DNA of 51,373 bases, taken from Sphingomonas parapaucimobilis NBRC 15100. Lineage in GTDB: Bacteria; Pseudomonadota; Alphaproteobacteria; Sphingomonadales; Sphingomonadaceae. Shown here piece after piece: positions 15,713 through 24,161 of this stretch. Below the pieces are notes generated by a model that was not told the DNA's origin, searched no databases, and saw only the letters and a list, made by a program, of their open reading frames with translations. The stretch covers positions 1 to 51,373 of the forward strand of contig NZ_BBPI01000099.1 in assembly GCF_000787715.1 (NCBI RefSeq). Reading direction: 5' to 3'. Numbering within the stretch: position 1 is the stretch's first letter; each line of letters opens with the position of its first letter. The translations under genes and the position numbers were made by a program.

Positions 15713-16066
15713 TCACAGCTCAGGACCGCCCATCGAGGCGTGCCTAGGCGCATCTGCCGACGATAACGCCCACCCGATTAACGTCGCGAACATCTGCTAC
15801 GATGCCGAATGCGAGTTCGATGCCTTCTACGATCCAGCGCGATCGCACACACCGGCGAAAACCGACGATCGGTTCGGGGCATCTCCCCAGCCTACCCTTT
15901 CAACGAGCGTCACGCTGACAGGTACACACCGCCGGATCGGCTTAGCCTCTCTCGGAAGCCTGCGGCCGTTAGGCCGCTCTTGTGACGGCGATAGCCGGCA
16001 CGCAACGAAGGCGCATTGCCTTTGGCAATCCTGCATTCTTTCTGCCCATCGGACCTGTGCTGTGGG
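15713..16066. other. Intergenic region upstream of the origin
   Basis: No convincing gene. A perfect hairpin GCGGCC-GTTA-GGCCGC lies at 15962-15977. It has no T-run, so it may be a protein site or structure near the origin, not a terminator. Confidence 0.35.
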
Positions 16067-16110
16067 GTTAAGTGATTCTGTTAAATAGGAATCGTTAAGA
16101 AGGTTAAGTG
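16067..16110. other. AT-rich GTTAA repeats, likely origin unwinding element
   Basis: GTTAA occurs four times at 16067, 16080, 16094 and 16103; the first and last are part of an identical GTTAAGTG. The stretch is clearly richer in A and T than its surroundings and lies about 50 bp from the iterons. This is the usual place of the DNA unwinding element of an iteron-type origin. Confidence 0.6.
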
Positions 16111-16161
16111 TCGAAAAGCAGACAAAAAACCGCGCTTTCGCAATGCCTTAATAAGATGGCT

Positions 16162-16354
16162 GGTGTGTGATCCCACGTGATTCGGTGTGTGATCCCACGA
16201 TAGTGCGGTGTGTGATCCCACGACGGTCGGGTGTGTGATCCCACGATGATTGATCGTGGCTTTGCGGGTCTATTACTGGTCGAACACCACTCTCAACGTC
16301 CGCTGCCCACCGCCTCCATCGATACGGATGGGCCTTGCGGTGTGTGATACCACG
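16162..16354. repeat. oriV: oriV iterons (four exact plus one variant)
   Basis: GGTGTGTGATCCCACG is present exactly at 16162-16177, 16184-16199, 16207-16222 and 16230-16245, with 22 or 23 bp between starts, about two helical turns. A fifth copy with one change (GATACC for GATCCC) is at 16339-16354, just after the end of repA1. Regular tandem copies of this type next to an initiator gene are binding sites for that initiator. Together with the AT-rich repeats upstream they define the probable replication origin. Confidence 0.88.
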
Positions 16355-16358
16355 ATAG

Positions 16359-17312
16359 TCAGCGTTCTCCGGCGAGCTTGTCCATCAGGTCGTCCACCTC
16401 GGAGGCGCGGCGACGATCGGCATCGAACCGGTTCCGCCGCTCCTGCTCGGCTTCCAACCTGGCAGTCAGCGCCAGCGCCTCCGCTTCGCCCCGAAGCCGG
16501 AACAGCACGGCAGGACTGCCATCGGCCGTTGCCGCCATCTGCATCGCATAGTCAGGGAGCTGGTCGGCCTCCACCACTTTGCGCAGCATCCGGTTGAACT
16601 CTTTGGGTTTGCTGTCGCTGCCGGTCTTGTCGCGCAGCACCTCAACGCGACACGTCCATCCGCCCTTCTGGTTTCCAGCGTGCTTGCGCGCGATACGATA
16701 CAGGGCGCGTTCCAGCCCGCCGGTCAGCAGGAAATAATCTTGGTGCATGGTGAGAAGCGACCGCTCCCCCATGATGCCTTCATACACCCAATCCGACAGT
16801 GTGATGGTCATCCCGCGCGGTTGATCGGTGTCCGGGTCCACCTCCAGCGTCCATTTGTCGAGCCAGTTGAAACCGGCCTTGGTGCGCCGCTTGGGTGCGC
16901 GGATCGAGGTCGATATGGAAGTCGTCTGAAGCCGCTGGAGTGCGGCTTGCAGCTCTTGATAGGCCCGGCCGCTGGTATCGCGCTTGATCGCCCTCAACAG
17001 GTCGTAGGACGTTGTTTTAAGTGTCCGCGGAAGGTCGTTAGCGCCCTGCTCCCGCATCCGGTTGAGCGTGGACGCCGCCCATATCAGGATATCGGCGTCC
17101 CAGATCGTCGCCATGCCATAGGCAGGGATCGCCTCGATCTTCACCCACGTCTCGCCGTCTGGGCTGCTATACTCGATAGGCTTCACCCGCTTGCGCTTCT
17201 GAAGCGAAAAAAACGGGCGCTCCATCGTCTCCCGCTGATCCTTCAGCGGGAGGTCCCCCATCAATGGGATGAACAGATCAAACTCGGGATTGGGATTCTG
17301 GCGCTTGGTCAT
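16359..17312 (-). CDS. repA: Replication initiator protein A (RPA family), copy 1
   Basis: A 317-residue initiator of the RPA family, recognised by its overall sequence (start MTKRQNPNPEFDLFIPLMGD, middle TWVKIEAIPAYGMATIWDADILIWAAS and YFLLTGGLERALYRIARKHAG), a winged-helix type common on alphaproteobacterial plasmids. It should bind the iterons that lie just beyond its 3' end and open the origin. The C-terminal 50 residues are a charged helix. It follows parA1 and the small RHH gene on the same strand. It differs from the copy at 27940 by only a few residues, including A/V, A/T and changes in the last 17 residues. Confidence 0.9.
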   Translation of the reverse strand: MTKRQNPNPEFDLFIPLMGDLPLKDQRETMERPFFSLQKRKRVKPIEYSSPDGETWVKIEAIPAYGMATIWDADILIWAASTLNRMREQGANDLPRTLKTTSYDLLRAIKRDTSGRAYQELQAALQRLQTTSISTSIRAPKRRTKAGFNWLDKWTLEVDPDTDQPRGMTITLSDWVYEGIMGERSLLTMHQDYFLLTGGLERALYRIARKHAGNQKGGWTCRVEVLRDKTGSDSKPKEFNRMLRKVVEADQLPDYAMQMAATADGSPAVLFRLRGEAEALALTARLEAEQERRNRFDADRRRASEVDDLMDKLAGER

Positions 17313-17341
17313 GCTACTTCAATCCTGCCGTTCTGCATTAT

Positions 17342-17355
17342 TGCAGATGTGCACA
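17342..17355. promoter_or_regulatory. Repeated motif upstream of repA1
   Basis: TGCAGATGTGCACA, between the RHH gene stop and repA1. The same motif (TGCA-two bases-TGTGCACA) lies over the parA1 start (18286-18299), and a shortened form, TGCAGGTGTGCAA, lies at the end of parA1. Likely a binding site for the partition or Rep regulator. Confidence 0.5.
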
Positions 17356-17358
17356 TTT

Positions 17359-17640
17359 TCACACACGGCCGAATTGCTTGGCGGCGTCATACTTGGCGAC
17401 CAGCTCGCTTATCGCCTCGGCAAGGAGGTCTTGGTGACTGCGCCGGGTTCGCGCCGCCAGGACACGAAATGCCTCCGCTGTGGGATCGGCCGGATCGAAA
17501 TATGCCCCGAGGTGATATTTCCCCGACCGCTTGCCACTCGATCGTGCTGCACTCGACGGAGCAGGCTGATGATCCGGCTCGGGTTCGGGAGGGGAGGGGG
17601 GCGCCACTGCAGGCCCCAACAGGGAAGTCCGTTTCGCCAT
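17359..17640 (-). CDS. Small RHH partition partner of ParA, copy 1
   Basis: A 93-residue protein from ATG 17640. The first 45 residues are proline-rich and flexible. The last 45 (KYHLGAYFDPADPTAEAFRVLAARTRRSHQDLLAEAISELVAKY) have a strand-helix-helix pattern fitting a ribbon-helix-helix DNA-binding domain. The layout, right after a ParA gene, is that of ParG-type centromere-binding proteins, which stimulate ParA and repress the operon. The frame extends further upstream but that part overlaps parA. A second copy at 28940 has four more residues. Confidence 0.72.
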   Translation of the reverse strand: MAKRTSLLGPAVAPPSPPEPEPDHQPAPSSAARSSGKRSGKYHLGAYFDPADPTAEAFRVLAARTRRSHQDLLAEAISELVAKYDAAKQFGRV

Positions 17641-17642
17641 AA

Positions 17643-18290
17643 TCAAGCCTTCACATTTGCAGGTGTGCAACTCATCACATCATCAAATATGTATTTCTGC
17701 AAGGTTGCAATCTCTAGGGCGGCCTTGCCCTTCGGCTCGTGCTCGATAACTCCCAAGCCGTGAGGCCATGCCGCCCGGTAGGCGCTACGCTCCCGCAATA
17801 CGGCACGCGCCACCCGCAAGCCGGTCGCCTCGGCAAGCGTTCTGGCATCATCGAGCAATGTGGTTGCGGTAGGGGGAGCGGCATTCAGCACAACCACGCC
17901 CGTTCGCCCGGTACTGGTGATGAGCTGCGCCGTACGCTTAATCGCATCGAGGTCGATCAATGACGGACGGCAGGGGATGACGACCAGATCGGCACGCTGC
18001 GCCGCTGCGGCGGCTTCCGCACCCGCTGCCGGCGGTGTGTCGATGATCGTAAGCCCAAAGCCGTTAGCCTCTGCGGCGTCGATCGCCTGATCGAGGCGGC
18101 GCGCGCTGATCGGTTCGATATGGGGTGATTCGGCTGTCCGTCGCTCGCTCCAAGCAGTCGCACTCTCCTGCGGATCGAGGTCGAAAAGAGCGGTCTTTAT
18201 CCCGGCCGCTTCGGCGGCAACCGCCAGATTCACCGCTAGCGTCGTTTTACCGACACCCCCTTTTTGCGCTGCAAGCGTGATTATATGCAA
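17643..18290 (-). CDS. parA: ParA-family partition ATPase, copy 1
   Basis: A 215-residue ParA/ParF-type ATPase. It has the deviant Walker A KGGVGKTT near residue 11, FDLDPQESA (Walker A'), IIDTPPA (Walker B) and VVIPCRPS. It lacks the long N-terminal HTH domain of larger ParA proteins, which fits pairing with a small RHH protein. The start is TTG at 18290: an in-frame stop lies just upstream, and GAGGG is nine bases away. A palindromic TGTGCACA overlaps the ribosome site and start, so the operon is probably autoregulated. The copy at 29236 differs at about ten positions. Confidence 0.93.
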   Translation of the reverse strand: MHIITLAAQKGGVGKTTLAVNLAVAAEAAGIKTALFDLDPQESATAWSERRTAESPHIEPISARRLDQAIDAAEANGFGLTIIDTPPAAGAEAAAAAQRADLVVIPCRPSLIDLDAIKRTAQLITSTGRTGVVVLNAAPPTATTLLDDARTLAEATGLRVARAVLRERSAYRAAWPHGLGVIEHEPKGKAALEIATLQKYIFDDVMSCTPANVKA

Positions 18291-18299
18291 GTGTGCACA
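18286..18299. promoter_or_regulatory. Candidate operator over the parA1 start
   Basis: TGCAAGTGTGCACA covers the parA1 start codon and the bases beside its ribosome site. It contains the palindrome TGTGCACA. The same motif is present at parA2 (29879-29892) and upstream of both repA genes. Probable repressor site for the RHH partner. Confidence 0.5.
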
Positions 18300-18519
18300 C
18301 CCTCAATAATGCTGAATTGATGGTATGCAGAATGGCAGGATCGCACAACTGCTATTGCGCAACTACCTGATGCTCAGGGCAGGGTAGGGGGTTATGCCAA
18401 CGACTAACCAGCCACGGGCCTCGCCTACGGCTATCCCGTTGGGGATGGTGAAGAGAGAATGTAGTCGGCTTCTCAAAACCTATGTCTAAGGGTGCTGGTG
18501 ATATCCGAACGACTGTTGG

Positions 18520-19242
18520 TCACTTCGGCGCGAGCGCGAAATCGACCCGCGCCGCGACCACGCCGTTGTTCGTGCCGGCCATGACGGGCGGGGCGGCGCT
18601 CTGCATCGCGACCACGGGCGGCGGTGCTACGGGCATCGCCGTCATATCGCCGGCCTGCGGTAATTCGCCGCCAGTGCCGCCATCCCGGATCGAAAGCACC
18701 CGCACGATATGCAGCCCGGCCGCGGCGGCATATGCGTCCGCTTTCGCGCGTGCGGTTTTGTAGGCATTTCCGTAGCCGGTGAGGTTCGCCTTTTCCGGAT
18801 CGGCGACCGAAAGGTCGGGGCCGGACACGATGTTGGCACCGGCGTCAGTGACGGCGGCGATCGCCGCGCCTACTTTGCCGGTGTCGCGCATCCGAACGGT
18901 GACGCTGTTGGCGACCTCGTACTGTCCCTTGTTCGCGCCCCAAGTGATGCGGTTCACCGACAGATTGCGAGTTTGGATATCCCGTTGGGCGACGCCTAAC
19001 TTTGCCAGTGCCTGCGTGATCGCGGTCATGGTGCGAGCGTTCCGTTCGGACGCGCCGCGGGCATCCGCGGCGATGCTCGACAAGCCGGCGGTGAACAGCG
19101 CCTGGTCAGGCGTCGCCTCGGTGCGGCCGGTGCCCGTCACCGACAACAGCGTCTCGCCCGGCTGAAGGCCGATCGGATCGGGGGTGGCGTTGCAAGCGCC
19201 GAGACCAGCGCATAGCGGCGCGACCCAGATCAGACTCCTCAT
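18520..19242 (-). CDS. SIMPL-domain (DUF541) lipoprotein
   Basis: A 240-residue protein. The start MRSLIWVAPLCAGLGAC is a lipoprotein signal with the lipobox cysteine at residue 17. The SIMPL domain fills the rest: LSVTGTGRTEATPDQALFTAGL at the start, then QALAKLGVAQRDIQTRNLSV and the long helix ARAKADAYAAAAGLHIVRVLSI. SIMPL proteins are periplasmic; their role in bacteria is poorly known, often linked to oxidative stress. It lies downstream of a cut MFS gene on the same strand and may have formed an operon with it. Confidence 0.85.
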   Translation of the reverse strand: MRSLIWVAPLCAGLGACNATPDPIGLQPGETLLSVTGTGRTEATPDQALFTAGLSSIAADARGASERNARTMTAITQALAKLGVAQRDIQTRNLSVNRITWGANKGQYEVANSVTVRMRDTGKVGAAIAAVTDAGANIVSGPDLSVADPEKANLTGYGNAYKTARAKADAYAAAAGLHIVRVLSIRDGGTGGELPQAGDMTAMPVAPPPVVAMQSAAPPVMAGTNNGVVAARVDFALAPK

Positions 19243-19374
19243 CCGCGTTCTTCCTTCTCGTTCTCTACCTGGAAGACACGTCTATCGATACGGTCGAGGT
19301 TTTCCCATTGGGATGCTAATTTTGGGACAACGAAAGGTCAGCCCAGGATAGGTGTTCCTATAACTACGCCATCC

Positions 19375-19841
19375 TCAAGCTGAAGCTTTTGCCACTGCCG
19401 CTCTCGCGCATAGTGGTACAAGGCAGAGTAGAGCCGCCAGCATCCAGAAAGCGGCCGTTAGGCCGGTATGCCCCGCGACGAAACCGATCGCAGCCGGACC
19501 TGCCAGGATGCCGGCGTAGCCAACCGTCGTAATCGAGGCGACGGCAAGCTCAGGCGGCATCGCGTTCTGTGCGCCAGCCTGGCGAAACAATACCGGCACC
19601 GTGTTCGATGCACCAAGTCCGATCAACATCAGACCCAACATGGCGACCACGGCAACCGGTGCGAGCAGCATGATCCCGTAGCCCATGAGCGCCAGCAAGC
19701 CGCCCCAAAACATGGTCTGACGATCACCAATTCGAGCCACCACCCGATCGCCGGTGAGCCGCCCTGCGGTCATCGCAATAGCGAAGACACTATATCCAAG
19801 GCCCGCTTGATCGGGTGCCAGCAATCCCTTGCCGGCAAGGA
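19375..19841 (-). pseudogene. MFS transporter, 3' part only, cut by the Tn3 element
   Basis: About 155 codons of the C-terminal half of a major facilitator protein: PLLAGKGLLAPDQAGLGYSVFAIAMTAGRL, DRVVARIGDR, and several membrane segments. The frame runs leftward from the left inverted repeat of the transposon. Beyond that point the reading frame continues only by chance through the repeat and antisense to chrA. The N-terminal half of the gene is not found on the other side of the transposon. Confidence 0.82.
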
Positions 19842-19879
19842 GGGGGCCGGTGAGAGAAGGCCCGAAAACGTACGCTAAG
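19842..19879 (+). repeat. Left terminal inverted repeat of the Tn3 element
   Basis: Thirty-eight bases beginning GGGGGCCGGTGAGAG and ending CGAAAACGTACGCTAAG. It matches the right repeat at 33 of 38 positions by my count. Differences are at position 5 and in positions 16-21. Confidence 0.93.
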
Positions 19880-19934
19880 TGAATTGGTATCGATCGATTA
19901 TCGAGACCTCGACTTACGGCGACCGCACGGTCTT

Positions 19935-21161
19935 CTAGCTCAGGGCGGATGCCCCGATCACTGCCCCAATCGCCAGGACAACCGGCGTGGCGAGCTTGCT
20001 TTTCCAGCGGTACATGATGGCCAGCGCGATGGCGAAGATGAGCGCGCTCGCGATTGGGCTTGAGGTGCGTGCGGCCGTGGTCCGGGCGAGGTCCGTGACC
20101 GTCACCACGATAACGCCAACGACCCCGGCCGCGACGCCCGCCAAGAAGAGTTGCAGCCGCTTGTGCTCTACCACCGCTTCCAACCGGTCGTAGAGTAGGA
20201 GCGAGAAGGCGAACGCGGGGAGGAACATGCCGGCCGTCATCGCGAGCGCCCCGGCGAGGCCGCCGCTGATCCAGCCGGCGAAGGTCGCAAAGATTACGAG
20301 TGGGGCTGGCAGGATGCCGGCCAACCCTAAGCCGTCGAGGAACTGCGCGTCCGTCATCCAGCCCCGGCCCACCGTGTCGTTCCGGATGAACGGAATGGCG
20401 GTATAGGCCCCGCCGAACGTCAGCAGCCCGCCTTTCAGCCCGGTCCAAAAGAGCGCGGCGACCGTGGGCGCCGGTTCCCGAGCGACCGCCACGCTGGCAT
20501 TCCCGAGGCTTCCTGCCCAGGTCAGGGCCGCCAAGCCAACGGCGATCGCGACGACGACCGCAGGGAGCGCGTAGCGCCCGGTCGATGCGAGCGCATAGGC
20601 AGCGCCTGCGGCTGGCAGCACGATCCAGAAACTGACACCGGCGAGCGAGGCGATCGCTGCGGCGATAGCCGCAGCCCAGAGCCATGGGTCAAGCAGGATG
20701 TGCTCGCCGATCCTATGCACCGCGCGGACGATTACCGCGATCACCGCCGCCTGGACGCCGAGGAGCGCCGCTCCGAGTAGCGTTCCTTGGATCGGCAGCC
20801 GAGTGTAGAGCCATGCCAGCGCGAGCATGAGGACCAAGCCCGGCAGCATGAAGCCGAGCCCGGCGAGCAAGCCGCCCAGCCGCCCCTTGGCCCGGACGCC
20901 GAGATGCACGCACAATTCATGCGCCTCCGGCCCGGGCAACACCTGCATGACGGCCAAGAGCTTGTTGAACCGGTCGCTCCCGATCCAGCGTTCCTCGTCG
21001 ACCAGCTCGCGCCGGATCATCGCGATCTGCGCAACAGGACCGCCGAACGCCATCATGCCGAAGCGTAGGAATCGGACAAATAGCGCGGGATAGCTCAGGT
21101 CGGGCGGGCGGGTGTCATCGCCGACCGCGCTTGTCGGAACGGGTTGTTCGATGCTCGCCAT
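19935..21161 (-). CDS. chrA: ChrA chromate efflux transporter
   Basis: A 408-residue inner-membrane CHR-family protein that exports chromate. It has the two repeated halves of long ChrA proteins. The first has LRFGMMAFGGPVAQIAMIRRE and VMQVLPGPEAHELCVHLG; the second has GLKGGLLTFGGAYTAIPFIRND and GLAGILPAPLVIFATFAGWI. About ten to twelve membrane segments are visible. ATG 21161 has GGGAG at six-base spacing, so I prefer it to the longer frame. It follows chrB by 17 bases and forms the chrBA operon of the transposon. Confidence 0.94.
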   Translation of the reverse strand: MASIEQPVPTSAVGDDTRPPDLSYPALFVRFLRFGMMAFGGPVAQIAMIRRELVDEERWIGSDRFNKLLAVMQVLPGPEAHELCVHLGVRAKGRLGGLLAGLGFMLPGLVLMLALAWLYTRLPIQGTLLGAALLGVQAAVIAVIVRAVHRIGEHILLDPWLWAAAIAAAIASLAGVSFWIVLPAAGAAYALASTGRYALPAVVVAIAVGLAALTWAGSLGNASVAVAREPAPTVAALFWTGLKGGLLTFGGAYTAIPFIRNDTVGRGWMTDAQFLDGLGLAGILPAPLVIFATFAGWISGGLAGALAMTAGMFLPAFAFSLLLYDRLEAVVEHKRLQLFLAGVAAGVVGVIVVTVTDLARTTAARTSSPIASALIFAIALAIMYRWKSKLATPVVLAIGAVIGASALS

Positions 21162-21178
21162 GATCAACTCCCATCTGT

Positions 21179-22126
21179 TCAGCGCCGCTTGGCGAAGTGC
21201 GCGTAGAAGCCGTCGAGCGCGCCCGATCCTTGCGCGATGCGCTCAATGTCGTCGTCCGTGCCAGCGCAGATGCCGTTGATGAGCGCGCCGATGCCCGCCG
21301 TCTCCGGACGACCGAACTTGCCATCGGCGATGTCGAGATCATGGACGATCTCGGCGAGCGCGCGGAGCGCCTGGTCGCCATCGAGCCCGGTGCGGGACAC
21401 CAGCGTCTCGAAGGTGCAGCGGTCGCCTTCATGCGTAAACTCCGCGTCCGCCATGTCGAATCGCAGCTCGCTCGGCTGGGGGGTGTATTCCTTGCCGTCC
21501 ACGAATTTGAAGCTGGCATCCACGTCGATATACCGCCGGATCAGCCAAGCAGACGCGATGCGGTCGACATGGACGTGTCGGCGCGTGACCCAGGTGCGGC
21601 TTTTCAACTCCGCGGGCATCAGCTCCGGCGCACCCGCCCCGCTCACGTCGGGATGTTCATGGTCGCGGCGGTCCGCATCTGCGAGGGCCGCCAACGCTAC
21701 TTGCTGACCATGCGCGCCGAAGAAGTCGATGGCGGCAATCTCGTCCAGGCGCTTGCGCAAGCGCCGAGTGTCGGTCGCGTCGCCGGCGTCGCTCAGCGAG
21801 CGCGCCTCGCGCGTAAGCTCGTCATAGTCGGCGTCGCGGGCCGCATCGAACACGGCGCGAAGCTCTGCGTCCGTCATTCCATCCACGAGCCGCGCTTCCA
21901 GGATCAGCGCCTCGCCGCCGCCTGCGATGATTTCCGTTCTCAGCTCCTCAAACAGCGCGCGCGTGTCGTCGCGCGAAGGAAGCGCGTGGACGGCGTTCTT
22001 GAGCGCGGCGGCACCGATCGCCTGCAAGCGCCGCCACACCCGAACACGCAGGTAGGCGGGCTTAGCCGGGAGTTGGGGGATCAGCAGCAGCCAGTCGTGC
22101 GGCGTAGATGGAGAAGCATCAGCCAT
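21179..22126 (-). CDS. chrB: ChrB chromate-sensing/resistance protein
   Basis: A 315-residue protein of the ChrB family. The N-terminal domain (DWLLLIPQLPAKPAYLRVRVWRRLQAIGAAALKNAVHALP) and the C-terminal domain (SRTWVTRRHVHVDRIASAWLIRRYIDVDASFKFVDG) are both typical. ChrB is known as a chromate-responsive regulator of the chr operon. It is first in the chrBA operon and divergent from the small exported-protein genes, with about 85 bp between that likely holds both promoters. Confidence 0.93.
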   Translation of the reverse strand: MADASPSTPHDWLLLIPQLPAKPAYLRVRVWRRLQAIGAAALKNAVHALPSRDDTRALFEELRTEIIAGGGEALILEARLVDGMTDAELRAVFDAARDADYDELTREARSLSDAGDATDTRRLRKRLDEIAAIDFFGAHGQQVALAALADADRRDHEHPDVSGAGAPELMPAELKSRTWVTRRHVHVDRIASAWLIRRYIDVDASFKFVDGKEYTPQPSELRFDMADAEFTHEGDRCTFETLVSRTGLDGDQALRALAEIVHDLDIADGKFGRPETAGIGALINGICAGTDDDIERIAQGSGALDGFYAHFAKRR

Positions 22127-22212
22127 GCAGCGCCTGTATCATGAGGCGGATACAACCGTACACTTGTATCGTTTGAGGGTGGCGAGTTAAAGCTTGGGGC
22201 GAGGAGACTTTG

Positions 22213-22578
22213 ATGCAAACCGTCCAATCAAGTGCTTCTGCCATCCTGGCGGGTCTCGCGCTCGCGACCGCCTCGCCCACTCTGGCGCAACCACGTTACG
22301 AGACGGTGGCGCAGTTTCACCAGATGTGCGCCGACGAGCAGAAGAAAAAGGTGAACGGTCGTTGCGAGGCGTACCTCGCCGGCGCGGCCGAGACGCTTTC
22401 CGCGTTCGGCAACGGCGGCAGCGAGGCCGGCATTTGCGGGCGGGGTGTCAGGGCCGGTGAGTTGAGCCGCATCTTTCTGGCATGGGCGGCCGACAACCGG
22501 CAAATGGCGAACATGCCCCGGCTTGCGGGTGTGACGATAGCGTTGCGCCAGCATTTTCCATGCCGGCCGACCAGTTGA
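22213..22578 (+). CDS. Exported Rap1a/Tai-like small protein
   Basis: A 121-residue protein with a signal peptide (AILAGLALATASPTLAQ). The mature part has three or four cysteines and the pattern CEAYLAGAAETL...CGRGVRAGELSRIFLAWA...HFPC, typical of the Rap1a/Tai immunity-like family. In chromate loci this protein is of unknown role. ATG 22213 follows GAGGAG by five to six bases; a TTG one codon earlier is also possible. Confidence 0.65.
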   Translation: MQTVQSSASAILAGLALATASPTLAQPRYETVAQFHQMCADEQKKKVNGRCEAYLAGAAETLSAFGNGGSEAGICGRGVRAGELSRIFLAWAADNRQMANMPRLAGVTIALRQHFPCRPTS

Positions 22579-22595
22579 GATCGAGGAGAGAAGTT

Positions 22596-23513
22596 TTGCG
22601 CCACCTAATGCTCCCCCTGGCGGTCGCGGTCGCCGTGACCTTTGCCGCGCCGGCGTCGGCCGCCCCCGACTGGGCCGCGGTCGACCGCGCGCTCGGCCGC
22701 GTCGGGACCGAACAGGCGGGCGGCGTCCGTCGCTACGGCTTTCCACGATCGGACCTTAACGTGACGCTTGACGGCGTTGCCGTGAAGCCCGCCTTGGCGC
22801 TGGGCTCCTGGGCGGCGTTCCAGCCGATGGGTGATCAGGTGATGGTCATGGGCGACCTGGTTCTCACTCATGCGGAAGTGAACCCGGTGATGAGCCGACT
22901 GTTGGCGAGCGGGTTCACGATCACGGCGCTCCACAACCACCTGCTCCGTTCCGCGCCGGCGACGATGTATATGCACATCGGCGGCCATGGCGACCCGGTG
23001 AAGCTCGCGACCGCGCTTCGCGAAGCGCTCGCCGCCAGCCGAACCCCTCTCGCGGCCCCGTCCAGGGACTCGCAGCCACCTTCGGCCGGCGCGGGCTCGT
23101 CATCACCGATCGCGCTCGACACCGCGGCGCTCGACCAGGTGATGGGGATCAAGGGCAAGCCGAACGGCGGTGTATATCAGTTCAGCTTTCCGCGCGCCGA
23201 GAAGCTGACCGACGGCGGGATGCCCGCGCCCGCCTCGATGGGGACGGCGACCGCGATCAACTTCCAGCCGACCGGCTCCGGGCGGGCGGCGATCACGGGT
23301 GATTTTGTGCTGACCGCGGCCGAGGTCGACCCGGTGCTCAAGGCGTTGCGCACCAACGGGATCGAGGTGACCGCGCTCCACAATCACATGCTTGATGACC
23401 AGCCGCGGCTGTTCTTTATGCACTTCTGGGCGATCGATGACGCGGCGAAGCTTGCGCGCGGACTCCGGGCGGCGCTGGACAAGACCAACGTCGCACGGCC
23501 CGGCGCGAGTTGA
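22596..23513 (+). CDS. Exported DUF1259 protein with two repeats (LppY/LpqO-like)
   Basis: About 305 residues. A signal peptide (LMLPLAVAVAVTFAAPASA) is followed by two similar domains. Each contains HNH with a nearby MH or FMH: TALHNHLL...YMHIGG in the first and TALHNHML...FFMHFW in the second. This is the DUF1259 arrangement; the histidines may bind metal. The start is TTG 22596 with GGAG seven bases upstream; ATG 22608 is the alternative. It lies 17 bases after the Rap1a-like gene and is co-transcribed. DUF1259 genes are often found beside chromate genes, but their role is not established. Confidence 0.8.
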   Translation: MRHLMLPLAVAVAVTFAAPASAAPDWAAVDRALGRVGTEQAGGVRRYGFPRSDLNVTLDGVAVKPALALGSWAAFQPMGDQVMVMGDLVLTHAEVNPVMSRLLASGFTITALHNHLLRSAPATMYMHIGGHGDPVKLATALREALAASRTPLAAPSRDSQPPSAGAGSSSPIALDTAALDQVMGIKGKPNGGVYQFSFPRAEKLTDGGMPAPASMGTATAINFQPTGSGRAAITGDFVLTAAEVDPVLKALRTNGIEVTALHNHMLDDQPRLFFMHFWAIDDAAKLARGLRAALDKTNVARPGAS

Positions 23514-23553
23514 GCACATGCATGAACAAGAACGAAAATCAGGAGGTGGACCA

Positions 23554-24087
23554 ATGCGAAAGTCAGTCGGCGCGGCTCTGACCGCGATCACGGTGGCGTG
23601 TCTTGCTGCGCCGTTGTCGGCGTCCCTCGCGCAGGCCGGGATCAGCACGAACCCTGCTCCTGTCGAAACCAGGGATTATCTCGGTGCCATGCACGCGCTG
23701 AGTAGGTACGAGGTCGATGCGAGCCGGCTCGTGCTGACCAGATCCCAATCCCAAGCTTCACGCTTGTTTGCGCAAACGATGGTCGACCATCACACCCGTA
23801 TGATGGCGGAGCACGCCAGCGTACTGAGCATGCCCGCCGCCACCGATTCCGGAAGCGCGCTGGTCGGGCCTCTGTCTCAGATGCTGGACACGCTAGAGAA
23901 CACGCCCCGCGCCGAATTCGACGCGGCGTACAAGCGGGGACAGATCGCGGCGCACGAGGAAGCGTTGAAGGTCCATAACGCCTACGCGACGAAGGGTAGT
24001 AACGCGGCGGTGCGGGAGAAGGCTAAAGCGGGCGGGCTCGTGACCCGGAAGCACCTCGATAAAGCGCGGAAGCTGCCCGGAGCCTGA
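23554..24087 (+). CDS. Exported DUF4142 protein
   Basis: A 177-residue protein with a signal peptide (ALTAITVACLAAPLSASLAQA) and a helical DUF4142 domain, related in shape to ferritin-like bundles. Key parts are QTMVDHHTRMMAEH and AHEEALKVHNAYATKGSN. ATG 23554 has AGGAGG at seven bases. It is the third gene of the rightward cargo operon. Possible envelope stress role; not known. Confidence 0.8.
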   Translation: MRKSVGAALTAITVACLAAPLSASLAQAGISTNPAPVETRDYLGAMHALSRYEVDASRLVLTRSQSQASRLFAQTMVDHHTRMMAEHASVLSMPAATDSGSALVGPLSQMLDTLENTPRAEFDAAYKRGQIAAHEEALKVHNAYATKGSNAAVREKAKAGGLVTRKHLDKARKLPGA

Positions 24088-24161
24088 AACAGTTTCGGCC
24101 GGCACGCGAGCGCAACTATCCAGTTGGTGAGTCGCTCCGATCGAGAATGATCATATGACCG

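Larger units (their letters stand above)
16352..18418. repeat. Rep-par block, copy A (homologous to 27933-30010)
   Basis: This block holds the end of iteron 5, repA1, the small RHH gene, parA1 and its promoter. It reads in the same direction as copy B and is a close but not identical match along its length, with differences scattered throughout. Homology ends near CCACGGG at 18418. Copy A keeps the iteron array; copy B does not. Confidence 0.88.

Noticed and set aside
16162..16245. Regular repeats as a CRISPR array
   Set aside because: Units are 16 bp with 6-7 bp between; this is too short for spacers and fits iterons.
19880..20685. Extension of the MFS frame through the transposon end
   Set aside because: The frame runs by chance through the inverted repeat and antisense to chrA; this part has an arginine-rich, non-MFS composition.
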